From contig NC_087083.1 of the NCBI RefSeq assembly GCF_026151205.1, forward strand, positions 5,062,460-5,126,459: a DNA stretch of 64,000 nucleotides. Reading direction: 5' to 3'. The notes beneath the pieces were generated by a model that was given only the letters and a program-made list of their open reading frames with translations, made no database searches and was not told the DNA's origin. Below are positions 1 through 13,400 of this stretch, in pieces (position 1 is the first letter of the stretch; every line of letters starts with the position of its first letter). Position numbers and translations under genes: made by a program. This DNA comes from Bolinopsis microptera (lineage: Eukaryota > Ctenophora > Tentaculata > Lobata > Bolinopsidae).

Positions 1-1158
1 AGATTTAATCGCATATAATCTTGATGGCTCTCCTCTTGTGTATGTAGAGTTAGAAAAAGATCTTGGAGTCGATGTTACTCCTAAGCTAAGTTGGAATAGT
101 CAGTGCGACAGAATTTATACTAAGGCCTGCCAACAACTTGGTATGGTCAGAAGAGATGGCCATATTGTCATTGATCAGAAACGTCGCCGGGCGCTTTATC
201 TCTCCCTGGTTCGTAGCCAATTCGAAAATTGTTCCATAATCTGGCGCCCTTGTAATAAATCACTTAGTGATAAATTAGAAAGTCTCCAAAAGAGAGCTAT
301 TAAATGGATTCTGTCTGAAGAGGGCCGCAGTTATCCACCTGAGCAATATGTCAAAAAGTGCAAGCTTGTCGACATTCTCCCTTTGGCTCAAAAGTTTGAC
401 TTGAATGATCTTATTTTTTTCCACAAAGTTCTTAACAATTTAATTCCTGTATCGCTGCCTCACTATCTCTCTTTATATCAGGGCACTTCTCGACTAAGAC
501 GTTGCCACCTCGACAGTCTGTCTATTGTGTCATCAATTTTACCTAAGTTAAGTCAGAATTCACACACCACATGTACCTCAAATAGCCCACTAGCAAAATC
601 ATTTTTCTACAGAACCCATATACTGTGGAATGGACTCCCTTTACAGGTAAGACAGATTGTGTCTACTAGTCTTTTCAAAGCTGAGGTCACTAAGCATCTA
701 TGGAAATGTTTATTGGATAGTGAAACAACAGTCTAGCCTAGTCTCTTTGCTCCCCATATTATTAATATTTTTGTTTTATTAACTTTTGTATCTACCTTCC
801 TATACTTTCAACATCATATCACACTTCACCCGCACACCTTCTCACACATTAATGACCATTTCAGACCTGTATCTAATGTATCTGGAATTTGACGTATTGA
901 AATACAAATTTTGACTCTATATCCACAGTTATTCACCATGGATTTGTTTGTTATTAAATAGTTTTTCATAAATTTTTGGATTTAGATTAATTCGATGTAA
1001 TGGGTCCAAGTTACTGCGGACATAGTTCACTATGTGTTTACCGTGTTTGGGTGCCCATCATATTTTACAGATGGGGGCGATATTTTGAACGATTCTATTT
1101 TATATTCATCTATTGCTGTACTCTGTAAAATTTGAAAAGTATTTAATAAAAAAAAAAA
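1..1158 (+). mobile_element. 3' end of a non-LTR retrotransposon (LINE), cut by the window edge
   Basis: An open frame runs from base 2 to the stop at 736 and reads as the C-terminal part of a LINE ORF2 downstream of the polymerase core. It has the usual segment beginning LGVDV, the conserved stretch around SLVRSQFENCSIIWRP, and QKRAIKWIL. After the stop, about 420 bases of AT-rich 3' UTR end in an A-run at 1148-1158. The style is CR1/Jockey-like rather than RTE-like. The catalytic part lies outside the window, so it is unknown whether the element is full length. No stop interrupts the visible coding part, so the copy is fairly young. Confidence 0.8.
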
Positions 1159-3500
1159 TAAGTCAATATCTGGCCGCTAAAGCCACGCAGTCTTGAAAAC
1201 AGGATTGAATTGTTTATGATTATACGACAAATAGAAATAAATTTAAAACTATCCGTGGTTTTTTAAAATAAATTATAATCTTACCTAAATCCAAAGCTTT
1301 GTAAAATTTATTATTAGATCATAATATATCGTCAATTCTAAATATTTACAATGCAACATTTCATTAATCTACATACAAGCGTACTCCAGCCCCTGCACGC
1401 ATCTATTCTTATGCGGCTCGGCTCAAGCCGCGCACGCACATATTATTTTATACTTTTTGCTTCCTAATAAATATTGTGTCAATGTGTACGTCTAAATGTT
1501 CATGTTTTGTGTAAACCGAATCCAATTGAGATTAGTGACAAGGATAAGGACCCAAGTGCCTGTACGGCTTTTTCGGACCCCTGTGGACCACTACTCTTTA
1601 AATCGCTCTACAACTATTGAACATTTATAACTGTTATATTATATATAATATATAACGTCATTTGACAATTATTATCATTAATCTACAATCTAACTGTCTT
1701 GCTGAGGGGGAGGAGTAAATGTTGGAACCCTGTTCTTGGGTTAATTAAATAACAAATAATACTCAATTATTATAAATACAAATTAGATGAATAAAGAGGT
1801 TATACAAATCTTGTGTCAAAAGTAACCTTGTTACTCTACAATGTACTCTCTTAAATAGTGAATGATTGATATGGTGTGACTCAGTAACTCACACTACTCT
1901 GCTCTGACTAATAGTTAAAACACATTTCAATACTAAACTAAACAATGTCTTTTTTACTATTAGATTAAACTACTATTAAATTAAAACTACTACTCCTGAT
2001 GATGATGTTCTTCTTACTATATGAGGGACTTCTGAATGATGAGGACTTCAAGTAAAACTGGAACTGATAACTATAAAACAAAACCCTGGGGGAAAACTAC
2101 CGTGAGTAAAGTGAAAGGTAATCCACGTGAAACTATAAATGAAAGTGAAAGAGGAAGCGGGAACTCCTAGGCTAAACTACTAAACTATAACTATAAACTA
2201 CTTACCACTCTTTCCACGTCACAGAACACAGATAGTATCTGTCGACTGGAATCTGTGGGATCACTAAAACAACGTCACTCCTCTCCCTTCTGCTACGCTA
2301 GAGTCTGGAGTCGACAACGTCACTCCTCTCCCTTCTGCTACGCTAGAGTCTGGAGTCAACTAAACACTGGACACTCCTCTCTCTTCTGTTACTTCAACTA
2401 GAGTCTGGAGTCGAGCCTTGTCTGCCTTCTGGAGTCCCTTTACCCCAACACTGTATATACAATCACTGGAACTAAACCTTTGCTAAAGTGAGATACAGGG
2501 TTAGTAATATGAAGTACAAAAACAAGCTACAAATAGAATTAAGATTCTAACAGTAAACGCTTCACAAACTAAAATACTTACAGCATACAAAATTTAAAAC
2601 CATCAACACGGTTATAGTTAATATCAAGGGCCAATTTGGTATACCTCTATTTCGTTGTAATATCTAGTATATCTTCACATCTTAATAATATAATGAAATA
2701 CAATAGGATACATGTTTCGAGAAAGAAAGGTTGGTCCGATTATTAACAAAAGTAAACAAAAGTCCATCAGGGACTCCACGGAGTCGAAAAAGGTACACGG
2801 CTGCTGTCTGGTGCTGCTAGGCATTTATTGATCAAGATGTTTTATTGTATTGGTTTTTGATGATTCTATGTTCGTGAATAATCAAGTTCTAAGTGGGGGT
2901 ATGAAGTGCTGCTTAAGATACTTCGTCATCTCATGTCCAGTATAATGAATAAGATAGTAAACAATACAGTTTCAGTAGTTGACCCATACAGTTAAGTCCG
3001 TCATAACTCACAATTGTTTAATCATCCGTCAATTGTCAAAGTCGTTGTGTGTTTAGTCGCTGAGTTAGCAGTAAGATAAGTTGTTACGCGCGCGCGCGTT
3101 TAATCCCGTCAACGTGAGATGTGACAATGAAAACGCTACAGAATTATTGTTTTCGTGCGTTACGTAGAATTTACTAGTGTGTAATACTGGTTAACACTGG
3201 GTGTACACTGAGTGTAAGTCGCTAAGTTTAATATACGAGCCGTTGAATATTTCCAATTTTGAGTGTATCGTGAGCATGTTTTACAGTGCAATTGTTCGGT
3301 ACTAGTGTGTTTGAGTGTATATATATATATATCATCTGTATAGGAGAAGGAGCAGACTTTGTCATCAATGTAGCGCCGTCGGGCCACCTCATATATCCAA
3401 ACCCGATTACTTATTCCCTACGATCTTTTTGCCTCGGCAATAGTAGGGAAAAAAATCCAATGAAAATCTGAGTAAAATTTATAAAAACACATAATAAACT
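1159..3500. other. Intergenic stretch with short repeats
   Basis: I see no supportable gene between the LINE tail and the FAD-like gene. A roughly 52-bp unit is repeated about two and a half times at 2262-2420, with the shared text GTCACTCCTCTCCCTTCTGC and TAGAGTCTGGAGTC. An alternating GC tract lies at 3086-3099 and a short AT run at 3319-3332. The open frames at 3160-3471 are short, overlap on both strands and resemble nothing I know. Confidence 0.5.
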
Positions 3501-3521
3501 AAAAATTCTGTGCAGCAGAAA

Positions 3522-5549
3522 ATGCATGATCCCAGAGAATTCCCACCCATTTCCATGTCACGTGACAATGCACCGACTTTCACAAACGGCAAAGACATCC
3601 TAACTGAATTAGAAACCAGAATAAGGAACAAAAAAATGATCCATGATGTCATCTCAGGACCAGATGACGTCACAGAGTTCTTTGGTAGGGTGTTTCCTGA
3701 ACTTCAGCGTCAGCACAATGTGGGACTAAACAAAACAATTGATTACAAGATGTGGGATGAGAGTGAGAACGAGATAACTATTGAGGAGGACCTTGATATT
3801 GTATCAGAGAATGAGAAGAAGTGGGATGTTTATGTGGGCGGCCCTGCTGCAATATTTGGAGCAGTGATACAAGCACAGAGCCATGAAGGAGGTAATGTTT
3901 TGTATGCACACGACGGAGTAAGAGGAATATCCAACTGGAAGGGGTCTGCAGGAACTTATATTATGCGGGAGGTTTGTCCACTGTATCATGCAGCTAATTA
4001 CAATGCAGTGTATATAGGGTACCTAACGCTCCGTGATGCACTTCATCGCAGGGTTAACTTTACCGGGTACCTTCACAAGATCAAGACAGATGCAATGTGG
4101 GTGAACTTTAGAATCCATTACAGCTCACTGCTCCGAGATCCTGGACTACTGTTACTGTCTTTAAAGAATCAATGGAATGCGCTGAAAGACGTGGGCTTTT
4201 ACATGCATGGAACAGCTCTTAATCCCATTCACAAAACTACTGCATACACCTCAATTCCCCATGCCAGACTGACCACTGTGATTCTGAAAAAGTTGAACCT
4301 ACCCTATTCTGTACTCTACATGTCCAATGAGAGATCTATGTCTCTGGATGCAACACCTGGTAAAAAACAAACGAAAAAAAGTAAGTTTGTTGAAGGGAAG
4401 AAAAGAATGGAGGAAATAGTAGGAAGGGAAATGATTAAAGAAAGAGTTTTATCAAAACAAGAGACATTAGATCGGGGATATGATCCTGAGTATGTGTTTA
4501 ACTTGACAGAGAGACCGGGAAGTGGGGCATTTCCCATGAGTATTGATGAAGATATGACACAAGATATTATCAGTGGTGGAGGTGAGGTGAGAAGTCAGAG
4601 CAGGCTGGTGAGTATCCTTGTTAAACCAGTGAGAGGTGGTGAGGACTGTCAGGTCACCAGAGTAAGGTGGGAGGACACTGTTACCGGCCAGATGTCTACC
4701 ACAGTTGTTAACTCACTGATAACCTCACTGGGTCCCTCAATGACTACACTTAGATTACAACCAGGGAATAACCAGAGCTTGTTAGGGCGACTAACCAGGG
4801 TGTTTCAACCCTCAAACTTGATGGAGAAAATGATGTTAGCTACAGCAAACACCATGATATTCCTCATTAAGATAGATAAAACCAAAGTTCCTGACTTTCA
4901 GCTGAGCAAATTCCGAGATGACTATGGGTACGGTGATAAAAGGTGCCTCATGCTAGGTGAGCGAGAGGTGGACATCTCCGGAACACCCTATCACTTGTTT
5001 GCTATGCAGGCTTCAGGTGGGGGATTGTTCCCTTACCGACACTGCCATGCAGAAACAGCTCTAAACATTATCAACACAGTTTTCAGTCCTTCACTACAGC
5101 TCGATAGCCCCGGGATACAATATGAGATAATATCTGTGAGGACATGTTCCCGTGGTCTTACTGCTCAGAACTTCATGCGGCTCTCAGCTCCAGCTGCTAA
5201 CATGGCCATGGTGTATGGGTTGGGAGGTATAGGTATGGGCACTATGGTCCCTAATGCTCTACTCCTCAAAGCTCTGATCACACAGAGAGGACTATTAGCT
5301 GAAGGAATGATCAGTGAAGACCAGTTTAGGGATAATCTGAAGATGGGTCAGTTTGATGTTTTACCACACTGGGAGGCTGAAAACCCTTTCTCTCGGGATT
5401 ATTACAAGTTCTTTGATATGCGGAGTAGTCGAGCTGCTGCCAGACAACTGTTCAGATTTAATACCAGTTACAGTAGAAATATTCAGAAACAAGGATTTAA
5501 AGCTCAGCTTGTTTTACCTTTTATCAAACTTCTTAGGTTTAAGAGATAA
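3522..5549 (+). CDS. FAD (DAO-type) oxidoreductase-like protein, copy 1
   Basis: One uninterrupted frame of 675 codons. An in-frame ATG 12 bases upstream (3510) exists, but 3522 aligns with the start of copy 2 and is preferred. A strand followed by a Gly/Ala-rich loop (VYVGGPAA, residues 103-110) sits where a Rossmann dinucleotide-binding turn would be. A mid-protein segment with [12 protein letters not shown] and ITSLGP matches the usual DAO-family pattern before the FAD loop. Near the C terminus, VRTCSRGLT and YGLGGIGMG (from residue 565) match the substrate and FAD-closing segment of that family. The protein is longer than typical DAO enzymes (350-450 aa) and the Gly motif is degenerate, so activity and substrate are unknown. 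An acceptor-like TTCTGTGCAG lies just upstream, so a 5' UTR intron is possible. A close inverted copy lies at 32584-34611. Confidence 0.75.
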   Translation: MHDPREFPPISMSRDNAPTFTNGKDILTELETRIRNKKMIHDVISGPDDVTEFFGRVFPELQRQHNVGLNKTIDYKMWDESENEITIEEDLDIVSENEKKWDVYVGGPAAIFGAVIQAQSHEGGNVLYAHDGVRGISNWKGSAGTYIMREVCPLYHAANYNAVYIGYLTLRDALHRRVNFTGYLHKIKTDAMWVNFRIHYSSLLRDPGLLLLSLKNQWNALKDVGFYMHGTALNPIHKTTAYTSIPHARLTTVILKKLNLPYSVLYMSNERSMSLDATPGKKQTKKSKFVEGKKRMEEIVGREMIKERVLSKQETLDRGYDPEYVFNLTERPGSGAFPMSIDEDMTQDIISGGGEVRSQSRLVSILVKPVRGGEDCQVTRVRWEDTVTGQMSTTVVNSLITSLGPSMTTLRLQPGNNQSLLGRLTRVFQPSNLMEKMMLATANTMIFLIKIDKTKVPDFQLSKFRDDYGYGDKRCLMLGEREVDISGTPYHLFAMQASGGGLFPYRHCHAETALNIINTVFSPSLQLDSPGIQYEIISVRTCSRGLTAQNFMRLSAPAANMAMVYGLGGIGMGTMVPNALLLKALITQRGLLAEGMISEDQFRDNLKMGQFDVLPHWEAENPFSRDYYKFFDMRSSRAAARQLFRFNTSYSRNIQKQGFKAQLVLPFIKLLRFKR

Positions 5550-6111
5550 GGTTAATCACGACATTTTGCTATAATATGTTGGTCCAACTCAGGCAATTTT
5601 AAGTCCACTTATTGGTTTTATTCGATTAATTTAATTTAATTTCAGAGTTTCATGTTCTACTATTTTATTTGTTGAAAAAAACAAGATAAATTGAAGCTGT
5701 ATTTTTATATTTTTGAAAGTTTAAGCTTTTAAAATATTTTTTTGACGTCAGTGTTTATAATACAAAGGACATTATTTTAATCAGAATTAGGGTTATACTA
5801 TGTAGTATGTATGTTATGTCCTTCGATTTTATCCATGATATTTTATATTAAAATAGTTATTGTAACCGGTAATATTTGCTTATTGTGTACATTTTTATAC
5901 TTGAAGTTATAACGAATAATGTTTAACGTTTAGGCACATTTGGGAAATTTATAGAATATGTTATTTTTAAGTGTTTGATTTCTTAAATACTCATTCTACA
6001 ATCTACAATAGCAGAACTAGAATTAAAACTAATACCGCTCTATTATACAAATTTTTATTTGATAACAGTGCAGTGATGAAAATTAATTGTTTTTTACCCT
6101 AGGTCAAGGCA
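5550..6111. other. AT-rich intergenic region between the FAD-like and calpain-like genes
   Basis: About 560 bases with no supportable coding sequence. The calpain-like gene's first coding exon follows an acceptor-like pyrimidine run ending in CCCTAG at 6102, so part of this stretch may be the last 5' UTR intron of that gene. Confidence 0.5.
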
Positions 6112-6123
6112 ATGGTGACGTAA
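6112..6123 (+). promoter_or_regulatory. Three-codon upstream ORF abutting the calpain-like start codon
   Basis: ATG GTG ACG TAA stands one base before the ATG at 6125. If the preceding TAG is the 5' UTR acceptor, this minimal uORF lies in the mature leader and could reduce initiation at the main start. It may equally be chance. Confidence 0.35.
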
Positions 6124-6124
6124 A

Positions 6125-9100
6125 ATGTTTAACGATTTCAAGGACTTCAGATATCAGAGTTTTAGGCAGCTTAAGAATGATTGTATCAAAGCAGACAACC
6201 TTTTCAATGATGGAATGTTTGGGGCTGACCATTTGTGTCTCGATATCAATGGAACTATGCAAAACAGAATACTTCAGTGGCTCCGGCCAAAGGTAAGCAC
6301 AAGTTAAATAACAACTGTCATTTCAGTAAACTTAACCCACAAGTTCTCCTTTTGACCACCTTTGACCACATTTGACCACCTTTGACCACATTTGACCACC
6401 TTTAACCACCTTTAACCACCTTTAACCACCTTTTACCACATTTTCCCATCTTTTACCACTTTTTCCCTGCAGGAGATATACCCAGACCCACGACTAGGAG
6501 CAAGTGGACCAAGCAAGGGCAAGTTTAGTAGCCCTGCTGTCGTAGCCGCCATCACTGCTGTTGGTACACGTGCTCCTGTTAAAGAGTTCATTATGCCTAA
6601 GGTGGGGTTAATTAGTTAATTAGTCTTAATTGGTTAATTAGTCTTAATCGGTGTTATTACAGTGCTTACTGACAGTGATATTATGATAATACTAGAAAGC
6701 CCGTGGTAACAGGGACGAAGCTAGTAGTATTCTTTGAAAGAAAGTTTTAATCACATCAAAAAATATCCATCCCAACCGAAGATACAGCCGAATTAAATAT
6801 AAAACACTTTAAACACAACGTAATTACCACAAAACCGATAAAAACGACGTTAAAACAATCTTTGCACGTGCATGTGTGCATTAAAACACCGTTGCTATGG
6901 AACGTTTTGGTTGTTATCTAAATTCCTATTTCTCATCTGATTTGCACGTGGGCGGTCGTACAAACGTACATACAGAAATAATTCTCTGAATTATAGTAGA
7001 GATATGTGTTGTTATTGTCTCAGTCACTGCATTATTGTATTAATAGTTTAATAACGATTGATGGTAAAATGCGTGATATTTTTTGTCGACTGACTGCATA
7101 AAAAACAGCTTTAATTTCCCAGTCACAATGACACATCTTTTTAGGACCAAGAATGGAACTCAGAAAAACCACAATTATATCGGGGAATATTCCACTTTCA
7201 TTTCCACTACTTTGGTCAGTGGACGGATGTTGTTATCGATGACAGACTACCAACTCAGGTACGGTTAATTAATTTAATTAACTTAATTAACCTAATTAAC
7301 TCAGGTACGGCTAACTTTAATTTCATAGAATGATCACTGTCCGCAAGGTTAAGTATGTATCCGAATCTCAACCGGCTCCAACTCAAGTTCACCTTGCTAA
7401 TACATAAAATATTTACTGGAATTTGATTTGTAACGTCCTGTTAAACATGATAAGAAGTGGTAGGTAAAGTACCCTTCACAAGGCACCACGCCTCCTTTAC
7501 AGGGCACCACGCCTCCTTTACAGGGCACCACGCCTCCTTTACAGGGCACCACGCCTCCTTTACAGGGCACCACGCCTCCTTAACAGGGCACCACGCCTCC
7601 TTCACAGGGCACCACGCCTCCTTTACAGGGCACCACGCCTCCTTTACAAGGCACCACGCCTCCTTTACAGGGCACCACGCCTCCTTTACAGGGCACCACG
7701 CCTCCTCTACAGGGCACCACGCCTCCTTTACAGGGCACCACGCCTCCTTCACAAGGCACCACGCCTCCTTCACAAGGCGCCAACCCTCCTATAACACTCC
7801 TTTAAACGTAGTCCAGCTGATATAACATGATATTTTTGAAAATGATCAATTTTATAATATGTCAACCCCATAATTATACGGCTTATCAGTGATTGGTTTC
7901 TGGCACCAATATGTAACCTTACACTGAAAATACTGTCCACATTCTCCACACTGCACAGGTGCGGAAATTAGAACTGTGGGCCTTTCAGCTTATTTTATTA
8001 ACACCGTGAATCTGGGAATGTAACCTAGTGGCGTTCAGTTGCGTAAAATTAAGAAATGACGTCAAAATCGTTTGTTACTGCGAGTTATTTAAGTTCTCGC
8101 TGTAATTTGATAAGTTCTTTTTGCAACCTGACTTGAGATATTCTGCATATTATTCAAATAATACAATATCCTGGAAACTCAATTTAGTGTGTACACACTC
8201 GTGCGGAATAGAACGGGTTCTAACAAACCAATCATTTGTCAATAGTGATTTTCTTAATCAATAATTTTCTTAACTTATCTCCCTTACTGATTCGCCGATC
8301 ACTAAATCGATTACTCAACTAATTTACCAATTACTCAACTAATTAACCAATTACTCACCTCCAGAAACACAAGTTAGTGTACACAAAATCGGAACATGAC
8401 AACGAATTCTGGCCCTCTCTAGTTGAGAAGGCGTATGCAAAGTTACACGGCGGTTACAACGTTATTGATAGGATACCTGTAACGGATATTCTCAGTGATC
8501 TTACAGGTATTGTTTACAAGGTTTATATAGGGTTTAATAGGGTTTAATAGGGTTTAATAGGGTTTATCAGGTTTATTATTTTAAGGTTTATTAGGTTTAT
8601 TAGGTTCTATCTGTTACAACAGGTGGTTTCAAATGTGGGATTATTTATTGTATTCGTAAGAATTTCGTATAAAGTTACAAAGCTAAATGCTAATCAATCT
8701 CTGTTTAGTCGACTCCTATTAAATGATAATTCCCAAGAATGTTAATAAAAATAAAATCTCAGTAAATTTAACTAAACTTAATATCTAAATTTAACTTAAA
8801 ATCTGACGTTTAATTTTCACCAGGAGGTGTGAGTGAAGTGCTGGATCTAAACAAGCTGAGTTCAGCTGACACCTCAGCTGCTGATGAGTGGATGGGGTTC
8901 TTCAACATGGTGGAAGAGGCGCACGCTAGTAACACTATCTTCATCGCTACCAAATCCACTGTTAGTTCATATTCATTATCTTCGAATAATAACCCATTTT
9001 CAAAATCCAGCTTGAAAGTGGCTGAATTCAGCTCTTTGCAAATCCCTTTAGGATAGGGTCATATATACAACATCATTTAATTACTAATTAATTACTAATT

Positions 9101-10343
9101 AATTACTAATTAATTACTAATTAATTACTAATTAATTACTAATTAATTACTAATTAATTACTTACCAAGCCCCATTCTCAGGGTGTTGCTGTACAGGGAC
9201 CGGACGGTGAGGATCAAACATTCTCAGATAATAACATCCTCGAAAATGGGCTCTACCCAATAGCTGAGAGCAAGAAGGTTTCTTCTATTTTACTTCATTA
9301 TAATAATTATAGTAATTAAATATTTTACCAAAAACAGCATTTAAAAAACACTGTTGAGAGACCACAAAACATGTAATCTCAACTTACTATTTCTACTTTT
9401 TATTTGAACAGCAAGTCAAGATGTCATTACCTTATTGTTGAATGATACTGATCTATGTATAGGTTTCGTCACGTGACAACCATTAACCAGCCTAGACCAA
9501 TCAAATCACTGTAACTTAATAATGAATTTACGTAATGTTTTGTACATATTATACTTTAAGTATTATACTTAGAACTTATTATAGGCTGGATAAACAGTTG
9601 GCGCCATATGATTGGTGTTGCACTGTAACCAAGAATACAAAGTTACTGAGATTGATTAATGTACTGACTAAAAATACATTATAGCCGCATCGATTTGTGT
9701 TTATTAGCTTATTGTTTTGATCCAGGATATTGTTAGAACAATTTACTGACCTGTATAGCAAGTGTTACATGCTAAGAAATGCAGATATATAATACCCAGA
9801 AAATACACACAGTACAATACAGTGTAAATTGTAATGTATTTGTGATGTATTTGTATCTACGAAGAAGTCGTAGCGTAATTGAGGATACACGATGTATTAA
9901 TTTCTCAGTACTGTTGATTGTAAACACTTTGCGTAGAACGTCAAACAAATATTATAGTCTGAAAACATACAAATTTTTATGTTTCTACATAACCTAGTTT
10001 TACTACGAATTGAGGTGTAATTTCTTGAAATTTCAACTATAAAGGAACAGAAAATTTCTCAGGAAATCTTAGATTACACAGAAGTTCATTTCACCCGGAT
10101 GTCGATTAAGGAACTAGAGACGAAAAGTAGCTGAAGGTCTCCTTTCATACACTAGGGCTGGACATTACTCATTGCTTTACACAGTATTGTGAACACTGAT
10201 AAAAACTGATAAAGGCACTCAATAAACACTTGATGACGACTTTTTCAAAGATCTAAACTCTACGTTCCAAAAAAAAAACGGACAACCTTCCACAACTATT
10301 GCAAACCCCGTATTATTTTGGACAATGCGTACATTAGGAAGTG

Positions 10344-10404
<61 letters not shown>

Positions 10405-13400
10405 ATCATTAACACGTGTTCTCATTACAGGTGAACGTGGGTACCATGTTTAACAGAGAATACATTTACCTGCTAAAGCTTGTTTCTCCAGTTGACGAGG
10501 TTTATGATGGGCCCTACTCTAAGGGTGAGTGATTAATAAGATAATTGAATAATTAGATAATTGATAAATTAATAAATTCATAAGGTGATCGGGTGCTTAA
10601 TCAAGTTTTTTGGCTTCAGAAATACTAACAAGATTTAAATATTTCTTCGCTGATAAAACTTGAGCAGTGATCTTAAGTTATAAAGTTATGCAGAAAGTTA
10701 AGACTTATTATATCAGATTCAGTGCAGATGGCGAGTCTACCTGAAGCTGCAAAGAGAGAGTTGAATACGACAAGTCCTCGACAGTTCTGGATTGCTGTTA
10801 TCGACTTCTTTGAAGGTGCGAGATTTGATGTTATTATTTTACATTTGATAAATCTTTCTGTCATGATTTATTTAGTGATGATCTAAATATGAGATCTCCG
10901 TGAACATCCAATAAAGAGTTTTTATACTGTTCAATTTTAACTTAGCACATAATATATTTTTTGAATGACCTTACAAATATTATCTTTATTTTGCACAAGC
11001 CTTTTGCTTGACTTCAGAAAACATATCCCAACATTCCACGAGCTGTCCCCTCGGATACCTTACATGATCACATAAAACATATCCTTGTGTTTGACATCCC
11101 CTCTCCTCAGAGTTCTCACACTTGGTAGTTAACCACGTGATTAACACGTCATTCCTGGCTCTCAGTAAAACTTGGAGAAAGGAACAGTTCCGGAGCTGGT
11201 GGGGGGATGGTAGGGCTGGTGGTTTTAATGGCGACAAGGTGATTAAGTGATTAATTACCGAGTTAATTAATTGGTTGATAGATTGACTTCAGAGTTCAGC
11301 TACAAGTTTCGTTTCCAGTTTCGATCGATATGATTAGTGAAATCTGACCCTGCTGTTTTATCCGGAAGTTTTTTCCTCTTTTGAGTAAACGTCTTTACTT
11401 GCTAAAAACTGTGTGCGGTCTAGTTTAAACCAATTTCACTTGATTGGGTTACCCTGACTTAAAACTGACACCAATTATTCTCTAAACAATATAATTTAAA
11501 TTTCATACGATTTAAAAGATATTATGATATAAGTTCAACTCCCGTTGGCATGAAAGTTTATGAAATTCCTTCCGATAGACAATGTTTAGAAGATATAAAG
11601 ATTAAAATCGATATCTGATAAAAATACATTTACTTTCAGGCGTTGTTTATAAGTTGTAACCACAAGTATTTAATAAACACAACTTTCAAGCGATTTTTAT
11701 AAGATGTAACCACAAGTATTTAATAAACACAACTTTCAGGCGATGTTTATAAGATGTAACCACCAATACATGATGAGTATAACAGACGACGAGGTAGTAG
11801 TTCTAATAGAGTTAACTCAGAAGCCACAGTATACCGGAGCTGTTAGCAGTGATAATCCGTTTGATGATGGTTCCATGCCGGCTTTCAAGAAAATAGGATT
11901 CGCCATCCTTGAGGTCAGTCAATTTAAAGTACATTTAATTTAACAGTTACCATTTAGGTTCATGAAACAATAACCTGTCAAATTGTAATGTTAGCGTAAC
12001 CGCGAAAACCAGAAGCCACAAATCTTATAAAATCCCTTAAGGCGGGGCTACACATAAGACACCCGGTCTGCAGACAAAATATTGATGGTTGTGATTCCAG
12101 GAAATTCAACCTCAAATTATTTATGAATCTTTATAATTTGCATATTATACTTGGAATATATTCTGAAGATGAAAATTCTCCTTTCGAGTCAAGCAATGAC
12201 TCATCTTAAAATTACTCTGATGTAACTTGATATGGAATGTTAAGTGATAAAATGTGGTAATTATGATAAAATGTGGTAATCGACAAGAGCCACATCCCTC
12301 TGGACTCTAATCTATTGAGGTTATAGGGCTGGTAACTGGACAATTTTTTGTTTACTTGCTATTTTGATATCAAATAGCAAGTCAGTACTGTCCAATCAAA
12401 AGCCACACTCACTATCCAGTATCCTTCTACTGTCACGTGTCAAAACAAACATGGCACCACCATCCCCATCAGTATCCAGACCTATTTTATGATCTACAAG
12501 TTTTTAGATGAAGTTTATATAAGTTTCACGTCTCTCTAGGGAATTCCAGTGTTGTATTCTACATTATATCACGACAAACTGCAATGTAATTTGAGAGTAG
12601 CACGTACCCCCGCCCACCTCCTTATTATGTATTTTATGTTATGTACTATATAATATGTACTATATAATATACGAGCGTGCCTCCACAGTCCACAAAGCAC
12701 ATTCTGTGGATACCGTGCCAGGGTTCATTATGAGCTTAATTTGCTACTCATCTGATACAATACACTATTGTGTACACATTGAACATCCCCCTGCTTGTAT
12801 GTAAGCCTCCTTTACATTCACAGCTTTTTTTAAAGATGGGACTGATCCATAAAAAATATTACCGAACGTTTTGTAAGTCAGGAATAGAGCTGTAATAATA
12901 TTGAATGCAGTTACAAGTTATAGAATTTACACAGGTTGTCGTTAGTCATGTTGTCTGTTGTTGTGTTTAAGGGCCAACATTAACTTTAGAATATCGTACG
13001 TGTTTTAGCTGCTATAGTAACAATGGTGTACAATGTACAAAAAGTTGAAACACGGAGCACTTCATGAAACACACATACTCTCGTTTAGAGACACAGGGCA
13101 CAGACTTAATATTGTCAATATTGTACGGTGATGTAGTTCGCCTCCTATGGTTATGAGGTTTCAGAAGGTGTTATTAGTGTTATTAGAAGGTGTTATTAAA
13201 AGGTGTTATTAAAAGTGTTATTAGTGTTATTAGAAGGTGTTATTAGAAGGTGTTATAAAAAGGTGTTATTAGTGTTATTAGAAGGTGTTATTAGAAGGTG
13301 TTATTAAAAAGTGTTATTAGTGTTATTAGAAGGTGTTATTAGAAGGTGTTATTAGAAGGTGTTATTAGTGTTATTAGAAGGTGTTATTAGAAGGTGTTAT

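Noticed and set aside
7441-7825. Long open frames with repeated KEAWCPV or SFTGHHA units
   Set aside because: They are the translation of a 21-bp minisatellite in an intron; frames are open on both strands only because the unit is divisible by three.
11005-11237. Minus-strand 83-codon frame
   Set aside because: It overlaps calpain-like exon 9 (11111-11238), which fits the family and joins in frame on the + strand.
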